Shown: in pieces, positions 14,417-23,715 of the stretch
How the letters are laid out: every line of letters begins with the position of its first letter
Position numbering within the stretch: position 1 is the first letter of the stretch
Assembly (NCBI GenBank): GCA_026391805.1
Contig: JAPLDJ010000019.1
Coordinates: forward strand, 1 to 32,091
Direction: 5' to 3'
Length of the DNA: 32,091 nt
DNA from: Bacteroidota bacterium
Lineage (GTDB): Bacteria; Bacteroidota; Bacteroidia; Bacteroidales; FEN-979
Notes under the pieces: model-generated
What the model saw: only the letters and a program-made list of their open reading frames with translations
Database searches by the model: none
What the model was told of the DNA's origin: nothing
Translations under genes and position numbers: made by a program

Positions 14417-17119
14417 TCAGCCGCACTTAGTGTACCCGCACTTGGTACAGATCGGGCAACCTTCCTGGAAGATCATGACATTGGCCTCATGACATTTCGG
14501 GCAGACCCGTTCCGGGGCCTGAGTGCCGTCGGGGATGAATTTTTTCAGTGCCCGTTCAACGCCGTTCTTCCATGTATTGATGGAATCGACTTCGAAGTGA
14601 AGCTTGCTGATGATGTTGACGACAAATGGCAGGGGCATTCCGTGGCGCAGGATCCCGGAGATCAGCTTGGCATAGTTCCAGTATTCCTTCGTGAATGATC
14701 GTGAGAGTCCTTCGATCGTGATCTTGTATCCCTGGCGATCTTCGAACTGGAAGTCGTACCGGGAATTTACACTGTCGGGACGGGTCTTGAAGATCCAGCC
14801 TTGCTGTACCCAGGTCGGGATCCAGAAATCATCTGCGCGACCGGTAAAGATCTCATAGGGACGACCGTTGAGAAGTCCCACCACGGCAATCCATTTTTCA
14901 TAATCATTCTGAAAACGGACGATCTCGGCTTCCAGTTTTTCCGGACGGTGTGGCGCCCGTGTTTCGTGGAATTCCTCATCATTGTCTTCATCGCCTTCCT
15001 TCTTGTCGTTGTTCACAAGAACCCCATCCCTGCTGCCGTCGCGGTAAACTGTGATGCCTTTGCATCCGACTTTCCAGGCCGTCTGATAGATATCGGCTAC
15101 CATCTCTTCCTTGGTCTCGTTGGGAACATTCACGGTAACGCTGATGGAATGATCGACCCATTTCTGAACGGCGCCCTGCATATGAACCTTGGCCACCCAG
15201 TCGATATCGTTGGAAGTTGCCTTGTAATAGGGCGACTCCTTGATAATGGCTTTCAGCTCTTTGTCGTCCATGTGGGAGACCTCGTCGATGTTGTATCCCT
15301 GCATTTCAAGCCAGGTGACGAATTTATGGTGAAAGACGTTGTATTCTTCCCAGGTATCTCCGACAGGATCCGTAAAGGTGACCTTTGTGTTCTTTTCATT
15401 TGGATTCACCTTGCGCCTGCGCTTGTAACTCACGGCAAAAACAGGTTCAAGGCCGGACGTGGTCTGTGAAAGAATGCTTACGGAGCCGGTCGGTGCAATG
15501 GTCAGCAGGGCGATGTTACGGCGGCCATGTACAAGCATCTCTTCGTAAAGTTCGGGAGCTGCTTCCTTCATCCGGAGGATGAAGGGATTGTCCTTTTCCC
15601 GTTCGGCATCCCAGATCGGGAAGGATCCCCGTTCGGCAGCCAGGTTGATGGAGGAACGGTAGGCCTCGATGGCCAGCGTCTTGTGAACTTCAACCGAGAA
15701 ATCGATGGCATCATCCGATCCGTACTGGGTTCCCAGCGCTGCGAGCATGTCGCCCTCGGCGGTGATCCCGAAACCGGTGCGGCGACCCTGGATGGCTTTT
15801 TCCTTGATGTTGAGCCAGAGGTTGCGTTCGCGTTTCTTGATGGCTTCCTCTTCGGGATCCGATTCGATTTTTTTCAGGATGTTGTCAACTTTTTCAAGCT
15901 CCAGGTCGATGATGTCATCCATCATCCGCTGTGCCTTGTGAACATGCTCGATGAACAGATCGGAATCGAAGCTTGCCTCTTTCGTGAACGGCTTATCAAC
16001 ATAATTGTAAAGGTTGATCGCCAGCAGGCGACAGCTGTCGTAGGCACAGAGTGGTATCTCCCCGCAGGGGTTTGTGGAAAGGGTCTTGAATCCGAGATCG
16101 GCATAGCAGTCGGGGACAGATTCCCTTCGGATGGTATCCCAGAAAAGGATGCCCGGCTCGGCCGATTTCCATGCATTGTGAATGATCTTCTTCCAGATCT
16201 CGCGCGCCTTGATGTTCTTTGTGAATTTGGGTTCCTTCACCTCGACGGGGAACTGCTGGGTGAATTCACCGTCGCTGGCCACGGCATTCATGAATTCATC
16301 CGTGATCTTGACCGAGATGTTGGCGCCGGTCACCTTTCCGGCTTCCAGCTTGGCATCAATGAACTGGTCGGAATCGGGATGCTGGATCGAAATGCTGAGC
16401 ATCAGCGCACCCCGCCGGCCTTCCTGGGCCACCTCGCGTGTGGAGTTTGAATAGCGTTCCATGAAGGGAACGATACCGGTGGAGGTAAGTGCGCTGTTCT
16501 TTACAAGACTGTTCTTCGGACGGATGTGTGAAAGGTCATGGCCAACGCCACCCCTCCTCTTCATCAGTTGTACCTGTTCCTCATCGGTCTTCATGATGGC
16601 GCCGTAAGAATCAGAGGCGCCTTCATTGCCGATCACGAAGCAATTCGACAGTGAACCGATCTGGAAATTGTTACCGATCCCGGCCATCGGGCTGCCCTGC
16701 GGGATGATGTATTTAAAATCCCGTATGAGCCCGAACACTTCATCCTCGCTCATGGGATTCTTGTACTTCTTCTCAATCCTTGCAATCTCACGGGCGATCC
16801 TGTGGTGCATGTCGTCCGGGGTGAGTTCATAGAGCTTTCCTTCCGAATTCTTCAGGGCATACTTGTTCACCCAAACGTCTGCCGAGAGGGTATCTCCTTT
16901 GAAATAAACAGTGGATGCCTTTATAGCTTCTTCCGTAGAATATACCTTGTGGGGTTCCTGCACCGGGTTTTTCTTATCTTCCTTGCCTGTTTCCTTATCC
17001 TGATCTTTCATTTCCGGTTCATCAATATTAACTTTCGGACGAGTTCGTTTCGCCAGAACATCATTGTAAAACAACGACTTTTTCTCCTGATCGGTATTTA
17101 CAATGGGATCATTTTCCAT
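14417..17119 (-). CDS. nrdJ: Class II (adenosylcobalamin-dependent) ribonucleotide reductase
   Basis: 900 aa. It reduces ribonucleotides to deoxyribonucleotides using a B12-generated thiyl radical and needs no oxygen and no small subunit. N-P-C352-G-E354-I matches the Asn/Cys/Glu catalytic triad of the RNR barrel; C160 (SLSNC) and C363 (DSC) are the likely redox pair, and APTGSVSILSQTTSGLEPVF is the typical late block. Residues 1-60 are a charged, probably disordered extension. The C-terminal 30 residues contain VCPKCHEA and CPICTKCGYTKCG, a zinc-ribbon/redox tail for re-reduction. No cobalamin riboswitch or NrdR box is recognisable upstream. The class fits anaerobic or microaerobic life. Confidence 0.96.
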   Translation of the reverse strand: MENDPIVNTDQEKKSLFYNDVLAKRTRPKVNIDEPEMKDQDKETGKEDKKNPVQEPHKVYSTEEAIKASTVYFKGDTLSADVWVNKYALKNSEGKLYELTPDDMHHRIAREIARIEKKYKNPMSEDEVFGLIRDFKYIIPQGSPMAGIGNNFQIGSLSNCFVIGNEGASDSYGAIMKTDEEQVQLMKRRGGVGHDLSHIRPKNSLVKNSALTSTGIVPFMERYSNSTREVAQEGRRGALMLSISIQHPDSDQFIDAKLEAGKVTGANISVKITDEFMNAVASDGEFTQQFPVEVKEPKFTKNIKAREIWKKIIHNAWKSAEPGILFWDTIRRESVPDCYADLGFKTLSTNPCGEIPLCAYDSCRLLAINLYNYVDKPFTKEASFDSDLFIEHVHKAQRMMDDIIDLELEKVDNILKKIESDPEEEAIKKRERNLWLNIKEKAIQGRRTGFGITAEGDMLAALGTQYGSDDAIDFSVEVHKTLAIEAYRSSINLAAERGSFPIWDAEREKDNPFILRMKEAAPELYEEMLVHGRRNIALLTIAPTGSVSILSQTTSGLEPVFAVSYKRRRKVNPNEKNTKVTFTDPVGDTWEEYNVFHHKFVTWLEMQGYNIDEVSHMDDKELKAIIKESPYYKATSNDIDWVAKVHMQGAVQKWVDHSISVTVNVPNETKEEMVADIYQTAWKVGCKGITVYRDGSRDGVLVNNDKKEGDEDNDEEFHETRAPHRPEKLEAEIVRFQNDYEKWIAVVGLLNGRPYEIFTGRADDFWIPTWVQQGWIFKTRPDSVNSRYDFQFEDRQGYKITIEGLSRSFTKEYWNYAKLISGILRHGMPLPFVVNIISKLHFEVDSINTWKNGVERALKKFIPDGTQAPERVCPKCHEANVMIFQEGCPICTKCGYTKCG

Positions 17120-17281
17120 GTGAAAATTATTATGGGATCATCAACTAAAAACTGAACTAAAAAAATGTTGTTTGCTTATGGAATGGGGAGCAAAATCAAG
17201 CGGCAATTTACATTAAGAAATGGTTGTGTCTGAAATATTTTATTAACATCGGAACGTTGAAAAATTGTAACCGTTTGACTA

Positions 17282-17289
17282 CAAAAATA
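17282..17289 (-). promoter_or_regulatory. Candidate -7 box TATTTTTG upstream of nrdJ
   Basis: The minus strand reads TATTTTTG, a match to TAnnTTTG in the AT-rich 265-bp spacer. Transcription from here would give a leader of about 155 nt before the nrdJ ATG. No -33 TTTG is seen at the usual distance, so support is weak. The remaining spacer shows nothing else recognisable. Confidence 0.35.
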
Positions 17290-17384
17290 ATAGTGCCTGA
17301 TAATTATTACATATCATGATAAAAGCAATTCAGCATTGAAAAATCAGCGGACCGGAACCCTGAAACCATTGATAACAGTGCGAT

Positions 17385-17816
17385 CTACGCATACCACATC
17401 AATTTCTTGCCAAAGCCGAGGCGGTTATCGGTCATCTTGATGTGACCGGGACAGAGACCCCAGAGGTACAATTCAGATAACCGGGCGACCGGAAATTGTT
17501 TCAGGTAGTGCTTTTTTGCCGCCTTCAGCTCCTCTCCTTCCAGCTTAAACATCTCCCCCGTAAACTGAACACCCCTGATCTTACCGATCATTTTCGTCTC
17601 GAGGGCAATGGCACCTGCCACCCTATAGTTCCCGGTCTCTGCTGCATCACGGATGTGCCGGGTATCATCCTCCGATGTGAAAATAAAAATGTTCCGGACC
17701 TCATCAAAAGCATAGAAACAGGTAGCACACCAGGGCTGACGGTCGCGGGTCACGGCCAGGGTCAGAATATGATGCTCCCTTATAAAATCGAGGATCCTTT
17801 TGTCGATCGGGTTCAT
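17385..17816 (-). CDS. Pyridoxamine 5'-phosphate oxidase-like (YhbP/UPF0306 type) protein
   Basis: 143 aa. A split-barrel flavin-binding fold is suggested by HHILTLAVTRDRQPWCATCFYAFDE at the N-terminus, FIFTSEDDTRHI in the middle and GIQFTG-like RGVQFTGEMFKL later. It corresponds to the short UPF0306/YhbP group rather than to true PdxH, which is longer and has substrate motifs not seen here. Starts 3 bp after the large Omp85-like gene, so it is the second gene of that transcript. Function of the group is undefined. Confidence 0.82.
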   Translation of the reverse strand: MNPIDKRILDFIREHHILTLAVTRDRQPWCATCFYAFDEVRNIFIFTSEDDTRHIRDAAETGNYRVAGAIALETKMIGKIRGVQFTGEMFKLEGEELKAAKKHYLKQFPVARLSELYLWGLCPGHIKMTDNRLGFGKKLMWYA

Positions 17817-17819
17817 GGT

Positions 17820-20800
17820 TCAGAAATCTGTGCTCAGCGATAGATAGAAGACCGGTTTTTTCACCCTCCACTCCTCCATGCCCCAGGCCACATCACCCCG
17901 GATAAAATAGCCGAAGATCCTTGTCCGTAGCCCCCCGCCAAAACCCTCCACAATGGGTTCCTTCAGGAGTTCGACCTTGATGAACAGCGGTTTGTTGTAA
18001 ATGTAGGTCGTAAAAAGCTGGTTCTTTTCCGAATACGGATTCCAGCCGGTCCAGGCCGTACCAACATCAAAAAATGTGATCAGCTGGAAGTTGTTCAGGA
18101 AATCGGAACGGATGGGCCGGTTGTAGAAGTAACGGAAAACGGGTAGGCGGATCTCACTGTTGATAACAAAAAAACTGTTGCCGTTACGGATGTTCTGGTT
18201 AAACCCACGCATGTTGGTGGCCAGCGTCTGGAAAACATAGTTCTGATCATAAGCCACCGGCGTCCGGTTGTCGAACGTCGGGAAAAGCCAGTTGTCGACC
18301 CCGCCCATATAGTAAACCAGCTTGTTGCTCCCGAACGAAGTGCTGGCGGCACCCCTCAGTGCCAGGATCATGCTCCGGTGGATCTTCACGTAGTACCTGA
18401 AATCGGCGCCCAGGATGAACACATTATTCCCCTTCTCGTTCAGCAGCTGATAATATTCACCAAAGAGCTTATACCGGGTTCCATTGTAAAGGTTCAGGCC
18501 GGTGCTGCGGGTGTTATCGTAGGTAAGCTCCCCTTTCAGGCTTCCCCAGACCTTGTTTACATCGGGGGTAGCCAGGTTGTACGCGTCGGTGGAAAGATAG
18601 ACGGCACGGTCGTAGCGGACCGTCGCCGTTCCTTTTATGCTGAATATCGGGGTGAACGGATAGGTGGAGATGTAGTAAAGCTCGTGGATCCTGTGCCGGA
18701 TGTAAGAGTAATAGCCGGTTTCTTCGATCCCCTGACGGTGGAAGATCAGCTGGTGGTCGAGGCGCTTGCGCTGGTTCGAATAGCTGAGAAGGTATTCGTT
18801 GTCCACAAAATTGAAATTCAGCCTGACTCCGCCGACGATCTTGTAATCTTCCATGAGATCGGTGATACCGACCATGAACAATGCATTCAGTCCGGGATTG
18901 ATGAAGATGGCCTCTTTCGCTCCCGTAAAGGGCTGGTAGGCCGAATTCAGGTAATTGAAATCGATCTGCGTGACCATCTGGTTGACCGAATATTCAACAT
19001 TGTAATTCAGGGGCCGGGCGGTACGGTATTTATCGGTGGTATCTTTTGCCGGCAACCGCAGGCCGGAGGGCTTTCCGGGTTTCTGCGAGGTATCGGCCCT
19101 GGCCCGGCGAAGGGTATCATAATCCTTTTCCGTTATCAGCAGCGGGTACTCCTTTTTAGGCTCATTCACCGCAACATCACTCTGGTGAACCGTGGAAAAG
19201 TGTTTTTTGGCCGGGGGACCAATCTCTTCCTTTTTTATCCGGGTCGTATCTTTTTCCTCGGGCGCACTCCTGCCGGGAATCCGTCCCGACTTATAATCCT
19301 GGTAGAACGAGTTGACAGGCTGCACCGGCTGAATGTATTTCGGTTCGATCCGGTCGGAGGTGGTCATCTCAAAATGATTGTTCAGGAAAACAACATCACC
19401 GATCATGGCAGCCTGCGGATTCACATCCTGTTCAAGGATGTTCCTCGAATAATTCGTAACGGGGAAAGAGGTCGTAAAGTACCGGTAATGCGTTGCCGTA
19501 TCTACAAAGGTGATGGCGCTGTCGAACCGCGCAAGGTAGCGGTTCCTGATTCCGTTCTGGTCGCTCAGAAAACAATAAAACCGGTCATTGTACGACATGG
19601 GTTGGATCTCGTTTACCAGCGGCGTCGAGGTGATCCGCTGCAAAACATTTCTCTTCCCGGCATAATCATAAATGAAGATATCGTTGTTGAACTGAAGGTC
19701 CTTCGGATGGATCAGGGGATCAAACCGGACGGTGTCGTTCGTACGGTTGGAGCTGAAGATGATCCGGTCGGAATGACTGATAAACCGTGGATTCAGGTCG
19801 TTGTAAGCATCCTTTGTGATCTGCTCGTAAGATCCGGCGATGATGTTATAAACATAAATGTCGGACTGCCCTTTCTGCACCGCTGAAAATACAAGCTTGC
19901 TGCCGTCATCCGAATAGTCGAGGTCAAGGATCTTCTGGAAATCATGAAGGATCTGGCGGTCAAAGGTTTTTGTCTCCAATGTATAGAAAAAAAGGTAATC
20001 CTCGCCTTTCTTTTCCGTTATGATCGCCAGGACCTCACCAGTGGGATGCCATGCCAGTATGGGAAACGAAAAGTCAGGTTTATCGGCAAGGCGGTATCCG
20101 CCCCGGTAAATCTTTTTTGCTTTTTTCGTTTCGAAGTTGTACAGGAAAACCTTGTAGATGTCCTGGTTGTGAACACAATAAGCTGCATATTTACCGTCAG
20201 GACTGATCTTCAGCTGGCGGTAGGTTTTTTCAGGCTTCGGTTTTTTGTTGATCTTCTCTCCGGAAGGATCTGTCCGCGACGGATCTTCCTGCGTATAGAT
20301 CCCCTTGTAAAAGGCGAGCCAGTCGGTGATCAGCTCTTTGAAAGAGATCCCCAGTACGTAAAAGAATCCCTTTTCCACATTGCGGTTGAGCCGGGCAATA
20401 TAAACGATGTTTGGAATGGTTGTTTCACCGTATTTTATGGAGATGTAATTCCACATGGACTGTCCTGCATAGGTGGCTTCTTTCCCCGTCAGGTGGTTGA
20501 ACTTTTCATATTTCTTTCCGAGGATGGCGTCCTTGACGATGTTCTCGACTTCCGGGTTCCATTTTTCAGAGATGTAGGCGATCAGCCCGTTCATGTACCA
20601 TTCGGGCATGGTAAAAATGGCGTTGTTCTTGATCTGGGCGCCGATCCCGGTGCCGTAGATCATTTCATTCAGGATGACATTTGCAATGCCGGCCCGGATC
20701 TGCTGTTCGAAATGGTCGTAATCCCCGTCGAAATAGACCAGTACCTTGCCACCGATGATCTTTGTGACCCCACCGGTATTATAGCTTTCCCATTCACTCT

Positions 20801-21158
20801 CAAGGCCGATGTTGCTTTGCTTGAGATCTGTAAGGTTGTTGAAGATGATGAACTGAACCTTTTCCTCCAGGGATGACTGCAGCACGGTTTCAATCTCCTT
20901 GATGTGCTTGTCGGCATATTCCGCAGCATATATGGCCAGTTCCTTCCCGTTGAGGTAAAAATAGGTATCGAACTTTTCAAACCGGTAATAGCTCCAGAAA
21001 AAATTCTTGAACTGAACCCTGCTCTTCCCGAAGGTAAGCTGGGATCCGTTGTAGAATTGTGCCTGAACGGGTGAGGAAATGATCAGCGACCCCAGCAAAA
21101 TGATGAACGCAATTGCAGCAGAATACCGGCGCATTTTATTCCGTTCAACAGGATTCAT
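17820..21158 (-). CDS. Large outer-membrane protein: N-terminal metalloprotease-like region, TolB-type propeller, Omp85-like barrel
   Basis: 1112 aa (an alternative start at residue 9, MRRYS, gives a cleaner signal peptide, cleaved near PVQAQ). Residues about 35-300 resemble the MA-like peptidase region that precedes propellers in this family (FYLNGKELAIYAAEYADKHIKEIE, WYMNGLIAYISEKW), but no HExxH zinc motif is visible. About 310-570 are TolB/PD40-type propeller blades (LKISPDGKYAAYCVH, LDYSDDGSKLVFSAV, RFISHSDRIIFSSNRT). A Pro/Lys-rich linker follows, and about 770-1112 form a surface-antigen barrel of the BamA C-terminal class, ending in an aromatic strand (VFYLSLSTDF). Often named TolB-like, but the barrel makes it an outer-membrane protein; role unknown. 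Confidence 0.85.
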   Translation of the reverse strand: MNPVERNKMRRYSAAIAFIILLGSLIISSPVQAQFYNGSQLTFGKSRVQFKNFFWSYYRFEKFDTYFYLNGKELAIYAAEYADKHIKEIETVLQSSLEEKVQFIIFNNLTDLKQSNIGLESEWESYNTGGVTKIIGGKVLVYFDGDYDHFEQQIRAGIANVILNEMIYGTGIGAQIKNNAIFTMPEWYMNGLIAYISEKWNPEVENIVKDAILGKKYEKFNHLTGKEATYAGQSMWNYISIKYGETTIPNIVYIARLNRNVEKGFFYVLGISFKELITDWLAFYKGIYTQEDPSRTDPSGEKINKKPKPEKTYRQLKISPDGKYAAYCVHNQDIYKVFLYNFETKKAKKIYRGGYRLADKPDFSFPILAWHPTGEVLAIITEKKGEDYLFFYTLETKTFDRQILHDFQKILDLDYSDDGSKLVFSAVQKGQSDIYVYNIIAGSYEQITKDAYNDLNPRFISHSDRIIFSSNRTNDTVRFDPLIHPKDLQFNNDIFIYDYAGKRNVLQRITSTPLVNEIQPMSYNDRFYCFLSDQNGIRNRYLARFDSAITFVDTATHYRYFTTSFPVTNYSRNILEQDVNPQAAMIGDVVFLNNHFEMTTSDRIEPKYIQPVQPVNSFYQDYKSGRIPGRSAPEEKDTTRIKKEEIGPPAKKHFSTVHQSDVAVNEPKKEYPLLITEKDYDTLRRARADTSQKPGKPSGLRLPAKDTTDKYRTARPLNYNVEYSVNQMVTQIDFNYLNSAYQPFTGAKEAIFINPGLNALFMVGITDLMEDYKIVGGVRLNFNFVDNEYLLSYSNQRKRLDHQLIFHRQGIEETGYYSYIRHRIHELYYISTYPFTPIFSIKGTATVRYDRAVYLSTDAYNLATPDVNKVWGSLKGELTYDNTRSTGLNLYNGTRYKLFGEYYQLLNEKGNNVFILGADFRYYVKIHRSMILALRGAASTSFGSNKLVYYMGGVDNWLFPTFDNRTPVAYDQNYVFQTLATNMRGFNQNIRNGNSFFVINSEIRLPVFRYFYNRPIRSDFLNNFQLITFFDVGTAWTGWNPYSEKNQLFTTYIYNKPLFIKVELLKEPIVEGFGGGLRTRIFGYFIRGDVAWGMEEWRVKKPVFYLSLSTDF

Positions 21159-21238
21159 ATCAGCTGGAGCAAATGGCTAAAATAGGAAACGCTAAATTAC
21201 GATTATTTTATATTTCACGGGCATAATACCCATTTTCG

Positions 21239-21246
21239 TACCTTTG
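21239..21246 (+). promoter_or_regulatory. -7 box TACCTTTG of the hydrolase-GT9-tatD operon
   Basis: Perfect TAnnTTTG match 38 bp before the ATG at 21284, in the divergent spacer shared with the large outer-membrane protein gene. Confidence 0.65.
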
Positions 21247-21283
21247 CCGGAATTTGTGAAAACCCTGTCTGTCCTTAACTAAC

Positions 21284-21922
21284 ATGATAAAAACAGAGAA
21301 ATACGTCTTCAACAACTTCCAGGTAAATTCGTTCATTCTTTACGATGATTCCGGTGAATGTGTGATCATCGATGCGGCCTGCTACGATGAGCGTGAAAAG
21401 CAGCAGGTGATGGAATTCATCGAAGGAAATTCGCTGAAACTGGTCCGCAACCTCAACACACATTGCCACATTGATCATGTTCTCGGGAATGGATTCATTT
21501 CAGAAATCTACGGGATCCGGCCCGAATACCACGAAGCTTCCGTTCCTCTGCTTTTTGCAGCTCCTGAGATCGCGGCTTCATTCGGTTTTGTGCTCCGCCA
21601 GATCCCCGAGCCGGCACGGTATTTACAGGACGGGGAAACGATCCGTTTCGGCTCTTCAGAACTGAAAGTTCTTTATACGCCCGGTCATGCCGACGGAAGC
21701 GTATGTTTTTACAACAAGGAAAATGGCTTCGTGATCACCGGCGATGTGCTCTTCCGGGATACCATCGGCCGGACTGACCTGCCTACCGGGAATTTCGACC
21801 TGCTGATGAAAAGCATCCGGGAAAAACTGTTCACGCTGCCCGACGATACGAAGGTGTATGCCGGCCACGGACCGGAAACAACCATCGGCTATGAGAAGAT
21901 GAACAATCCGTTCATTCGTTAG
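21284..21922 (+). CDS. MBL-fold metallo-hydrolase, glyoxalase II-like
   Basis: 212 aa, complete metallo-beta-lactamase fold. THCHIDH (H-x-H-x-D-H) binds the two metals; YTPGHADGSVCFY and VITGDVLFRDTIGRTDLP supply the third histidine and bridging Asp; VYAGHGPETTIGYEK is the last metal histidine. The GRTDLP and GHGPETT blocks match the short YcbL/glyoxalase II-like group, which lacks the C-terminal substrate domain of true glyoxalase II, so thioester hydrolysis is likely but the substrate is open. First gene of a three-gene operon, 23 bp before the glycosyltransferase. Confidence 0.93.
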   Translation: MIKTEKYVFNNFQVNSFILYDDSGECVIIDAACYDEREKQQVMEFIEGNSLKLVRNLNTHCHIDHVLGNGFISEIYGIRPEYHEASVPLLFAAPEIAASFGFVLRQIPEPARYLQDGETIRFGSSELKVLYTPGHADGSVCFYNKENGFVITGDVLFRDTIGRTDLPTGNFDLLMKSIREKLFTLPDDTKVYAGHGPETTIGYEKMNNPFIR

Positions 21923-21945
21923 TTCTTTACCTGATCCGCCGGAAA

Positions 21946-22929
21946 ATGAAAAAAATCCTGATCATCCGCCTCAGTTCCATCGGTGATATCGTTCTTACCA
22001 CACCGGTGGTCCGATGCCTGAAAACCCGGGTACCGGAAGCGGAGATCCATTACCTGACGAAAAAGCAGAATCAACCGTTGCTGCAGTCGAATCCTTACAT
22101 TGACAAGGTCTGGCTGTACGATAAAAATTTCAGCGAGCTTCTGCCCCGGCTGAGGGCTGAAAAGTTTGATTTCATCGCCGACCTGCACAAAAATTTCCGC
22201 TCCCGCCATGTGCGCATGAAGCTGCGAAAGCCATCCGGCACTTTCTCAAAACTGAATCTCCGGAAATGGATCATCGTCAATTTCAAGGTTGACCGTCTGC
22301 CAGAGATCTCCATCGTCGACCGGTATTTTGAAGCCGTGCGCCGGCTGGGCGTTACTAACGACGGTAAGGGGCTTGATTATTTTATTCCTTCAGAGGAAGA
22401 AGTAGATATGTCCCTACTGCCGCCAGAATTCAGTACCGGGTTCGTTGCTTTTGTGATCGGGGGAAAACATACCACGAAGATCCTGCCGGAAGAGAAGGTT
22501 GCGGAGATCATTGCCGGAGCCAATAAACCCGTTGTTCTATTAGGGGGAATGGAAGACATGGAACGCGCCGGGCGGATAACAGCTTCGGCTGGCAAAAATG
22601 TCTTTAATGCCTGCGGAAAACTTACCATTAACCAGTCGGCATCCCTGATCCGGCAGTCGGCACAGGTGGTTACCAACGATACCGGGCTGATGCACATCGC
22701 GGCTGCATTCGGAAAGAAGATCCTTTCCGTGTGGGGCAATACGATCCCGGAATTCGGGATGTATCCTTACCTGGATGGAAAGCCGGAGACAGGCTCTGAG
22801 ATTTTTGAAGTCAAAGGACTTCGATGCCGTCCCTGCTCGAAGATCGGTTTTGAGAAGTGTCCCAAAGGTCATTTCCTTTGCATGAACGACCAGGATGCCG
22901 GTGCAATTATCCGGAGCCTTAACCGTTAG
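21946..22929 (+). CDS. Glycosyltransferase family 9 (heptosyltransferase-like)
   Basis: 327 aa. MKKILIIRLSSIGDIVLTTP is the GT9 N-terminal signature. The C-terminal Rossmann half shows FVIGGKHTTKILP, VVLLGG and NDTGLMHIAAAFGKK, the nucleotide-sugar binding part, then VWGNTIPEFGMYPY. Near the end, LRCRPCSKIGFEKCP is a cysteine-rich patch usual in this family. It probably adds a sugar to the inner core of lipopolysaccharide on the cytoplasmic face. Whether the sugar is heptose cannot be said. Between the metallo-hydrolase and tatD (9 bp) genes. Confidence 0.93.
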   Translation: MKKILIIRLSSIGDIVLTTPVVRCLKTRVPEAEIHYLTKKQNQPLLQSNPYIDKVWLYDKNFSELLPRLRAEKFDFIADLHKNFRSRHVRMKLRKPSGTFSKLNLRKWIIVNFKVDRLPEISIVDRYFEAVRRLGVTNDGKGLDYFIPSEEEVDMSLLPPEFSTGFVAFVIGGKHTTKILPEEKVAEIIAGANKPVVLLGGMEDMERAGRITASAGKNVFNACGKLTINQSASLIRQSAQVVTNDTGLMHIAAAFGKKILSVWGNTIPEFGMYPYLDGKPETGSEIFEVKGLRCRPCSKIGFEKCPKGHFLCMNDQDAGAIIRSLNR

Positions 22930-22938
22930 GATTTCACG

Positions 22939-23712
22939 ATGAATTTTGTCGACACACATACCCACCTCTACGCTGAAGAGTTTAATCCCGACCGGGATGC
23001 GGTCGTCAGGAATGCCGTTGAACAAGGCGTTTCCCGCATGATGCTTCCTGCGATCGACATTTCATATCATCGCAGGATGATGGATCTTGTTGAACGTCAC
23101 CCGGAAAATTGTTTTCCCATGATCGGCCTGCATCCTACTTCCGTGAAGGATAATTATAGGGAAGAACTGGATTTTGTAAAAAGCAAGCTGGCGGAAGGAA
23201 AGGAAACATATTACGGCATCGGGGAGATCGGCATCGATCTTTACTGGGACAAGACCCATGCGAAGGAACAGGAAGAGGCATTTGCTTTTCAGCTTGATCT
23301 TGCCATTCAGTATAACCTGCCTGTGGCGATCCATACCCGAAATTCATTCGATATTGCCATCGGGATCATCCGGCAGAAAAATGATCCGCGGCTGAAAGGG
23401 ATCTTTCATTGTTTCGGAGGATCGGTAGAACAGGCAAGACATGCCATTGAACTTGGATTCCTGCTGGGCATCGGCGGGATCATCACCTACAAGAATTCAG
23501 GATTGCAGAAGGTGGTGGAAGTGACCGGGCTGGAACACCTGGTGCTCGAAACGGATTCACCCTGGCTTCCTCCCGTTCCGCATCGCGGGGAACGAAATGA
23601 AAGCGCATACATCCCGCGGATCGCACAAAAGGTTGCGGAGATCAGGAACGTGACGATACAGGATGTTGCAGAAATCACGACGGGAAATGCTCAAAGGCTA
23701 TTCTCATTATGA
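22939..23712 (+). CDS. TatD-family metal-dependent deoxyribonuclease
   Basis: 257 aa, normal length. FVDTHTHLY (Asp5, His7, His9) is the first metal motif, IGEIGIDLYWD holds the bridging glutamate, PVAIHTRNSF and IFHCFGGS follow, and ETDSPWLPP is the C-terminal Asp motif. Members act as 3'-5' DNA/RNA exonucleases in repair and quality control. Last gene of the operon; a GGAGGTC heptamer array begins 4 bp after its stop codon. Confidence 0.94.
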   Translation: MNFVDTHTHLYAEEFNPDRDAVVRNAVEQGVSRMMLPAIDISYHRRMMDLVERHPENCFPMIGLHPTSVKDNYREELDFVKSKLAEGKETYYGIGEIGIDLYWDKTHAKEQEEAFAFQLDLAIQYNLPVAIHTRNSFDIAIGIIRQKNDPRLKGIFHCFGGSVEQARHAIELGFLLGIGGIITYKNSGLQKVVEVTGLEHLVLETDSPWLPPVPHRGERNESAYIPRIAQKVAEIRNVTIQDVAEITTGNAQRLFSL

Positions 23713-23715
23713 AAC

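Noticed and set aside
15527-16450. 307-residue open frame opposite nrdJ
   Set aside because: Antisense to the conserved catalytic core of the reductase, with no family resemblance.
17120-17384. Cobalamin riboswitch upstream of the B12-dependent reductase
   Set aside because: No B12-box-like sequence or extended hairpin set could be recognised in the spacer.
18378-20876. Two long open frames (502 and 310 residues) opposite the Omp85-like gene
   Set aside because: Shadows produced by codon bias of the real gene; compositions are not protein-like and no motifs are present.
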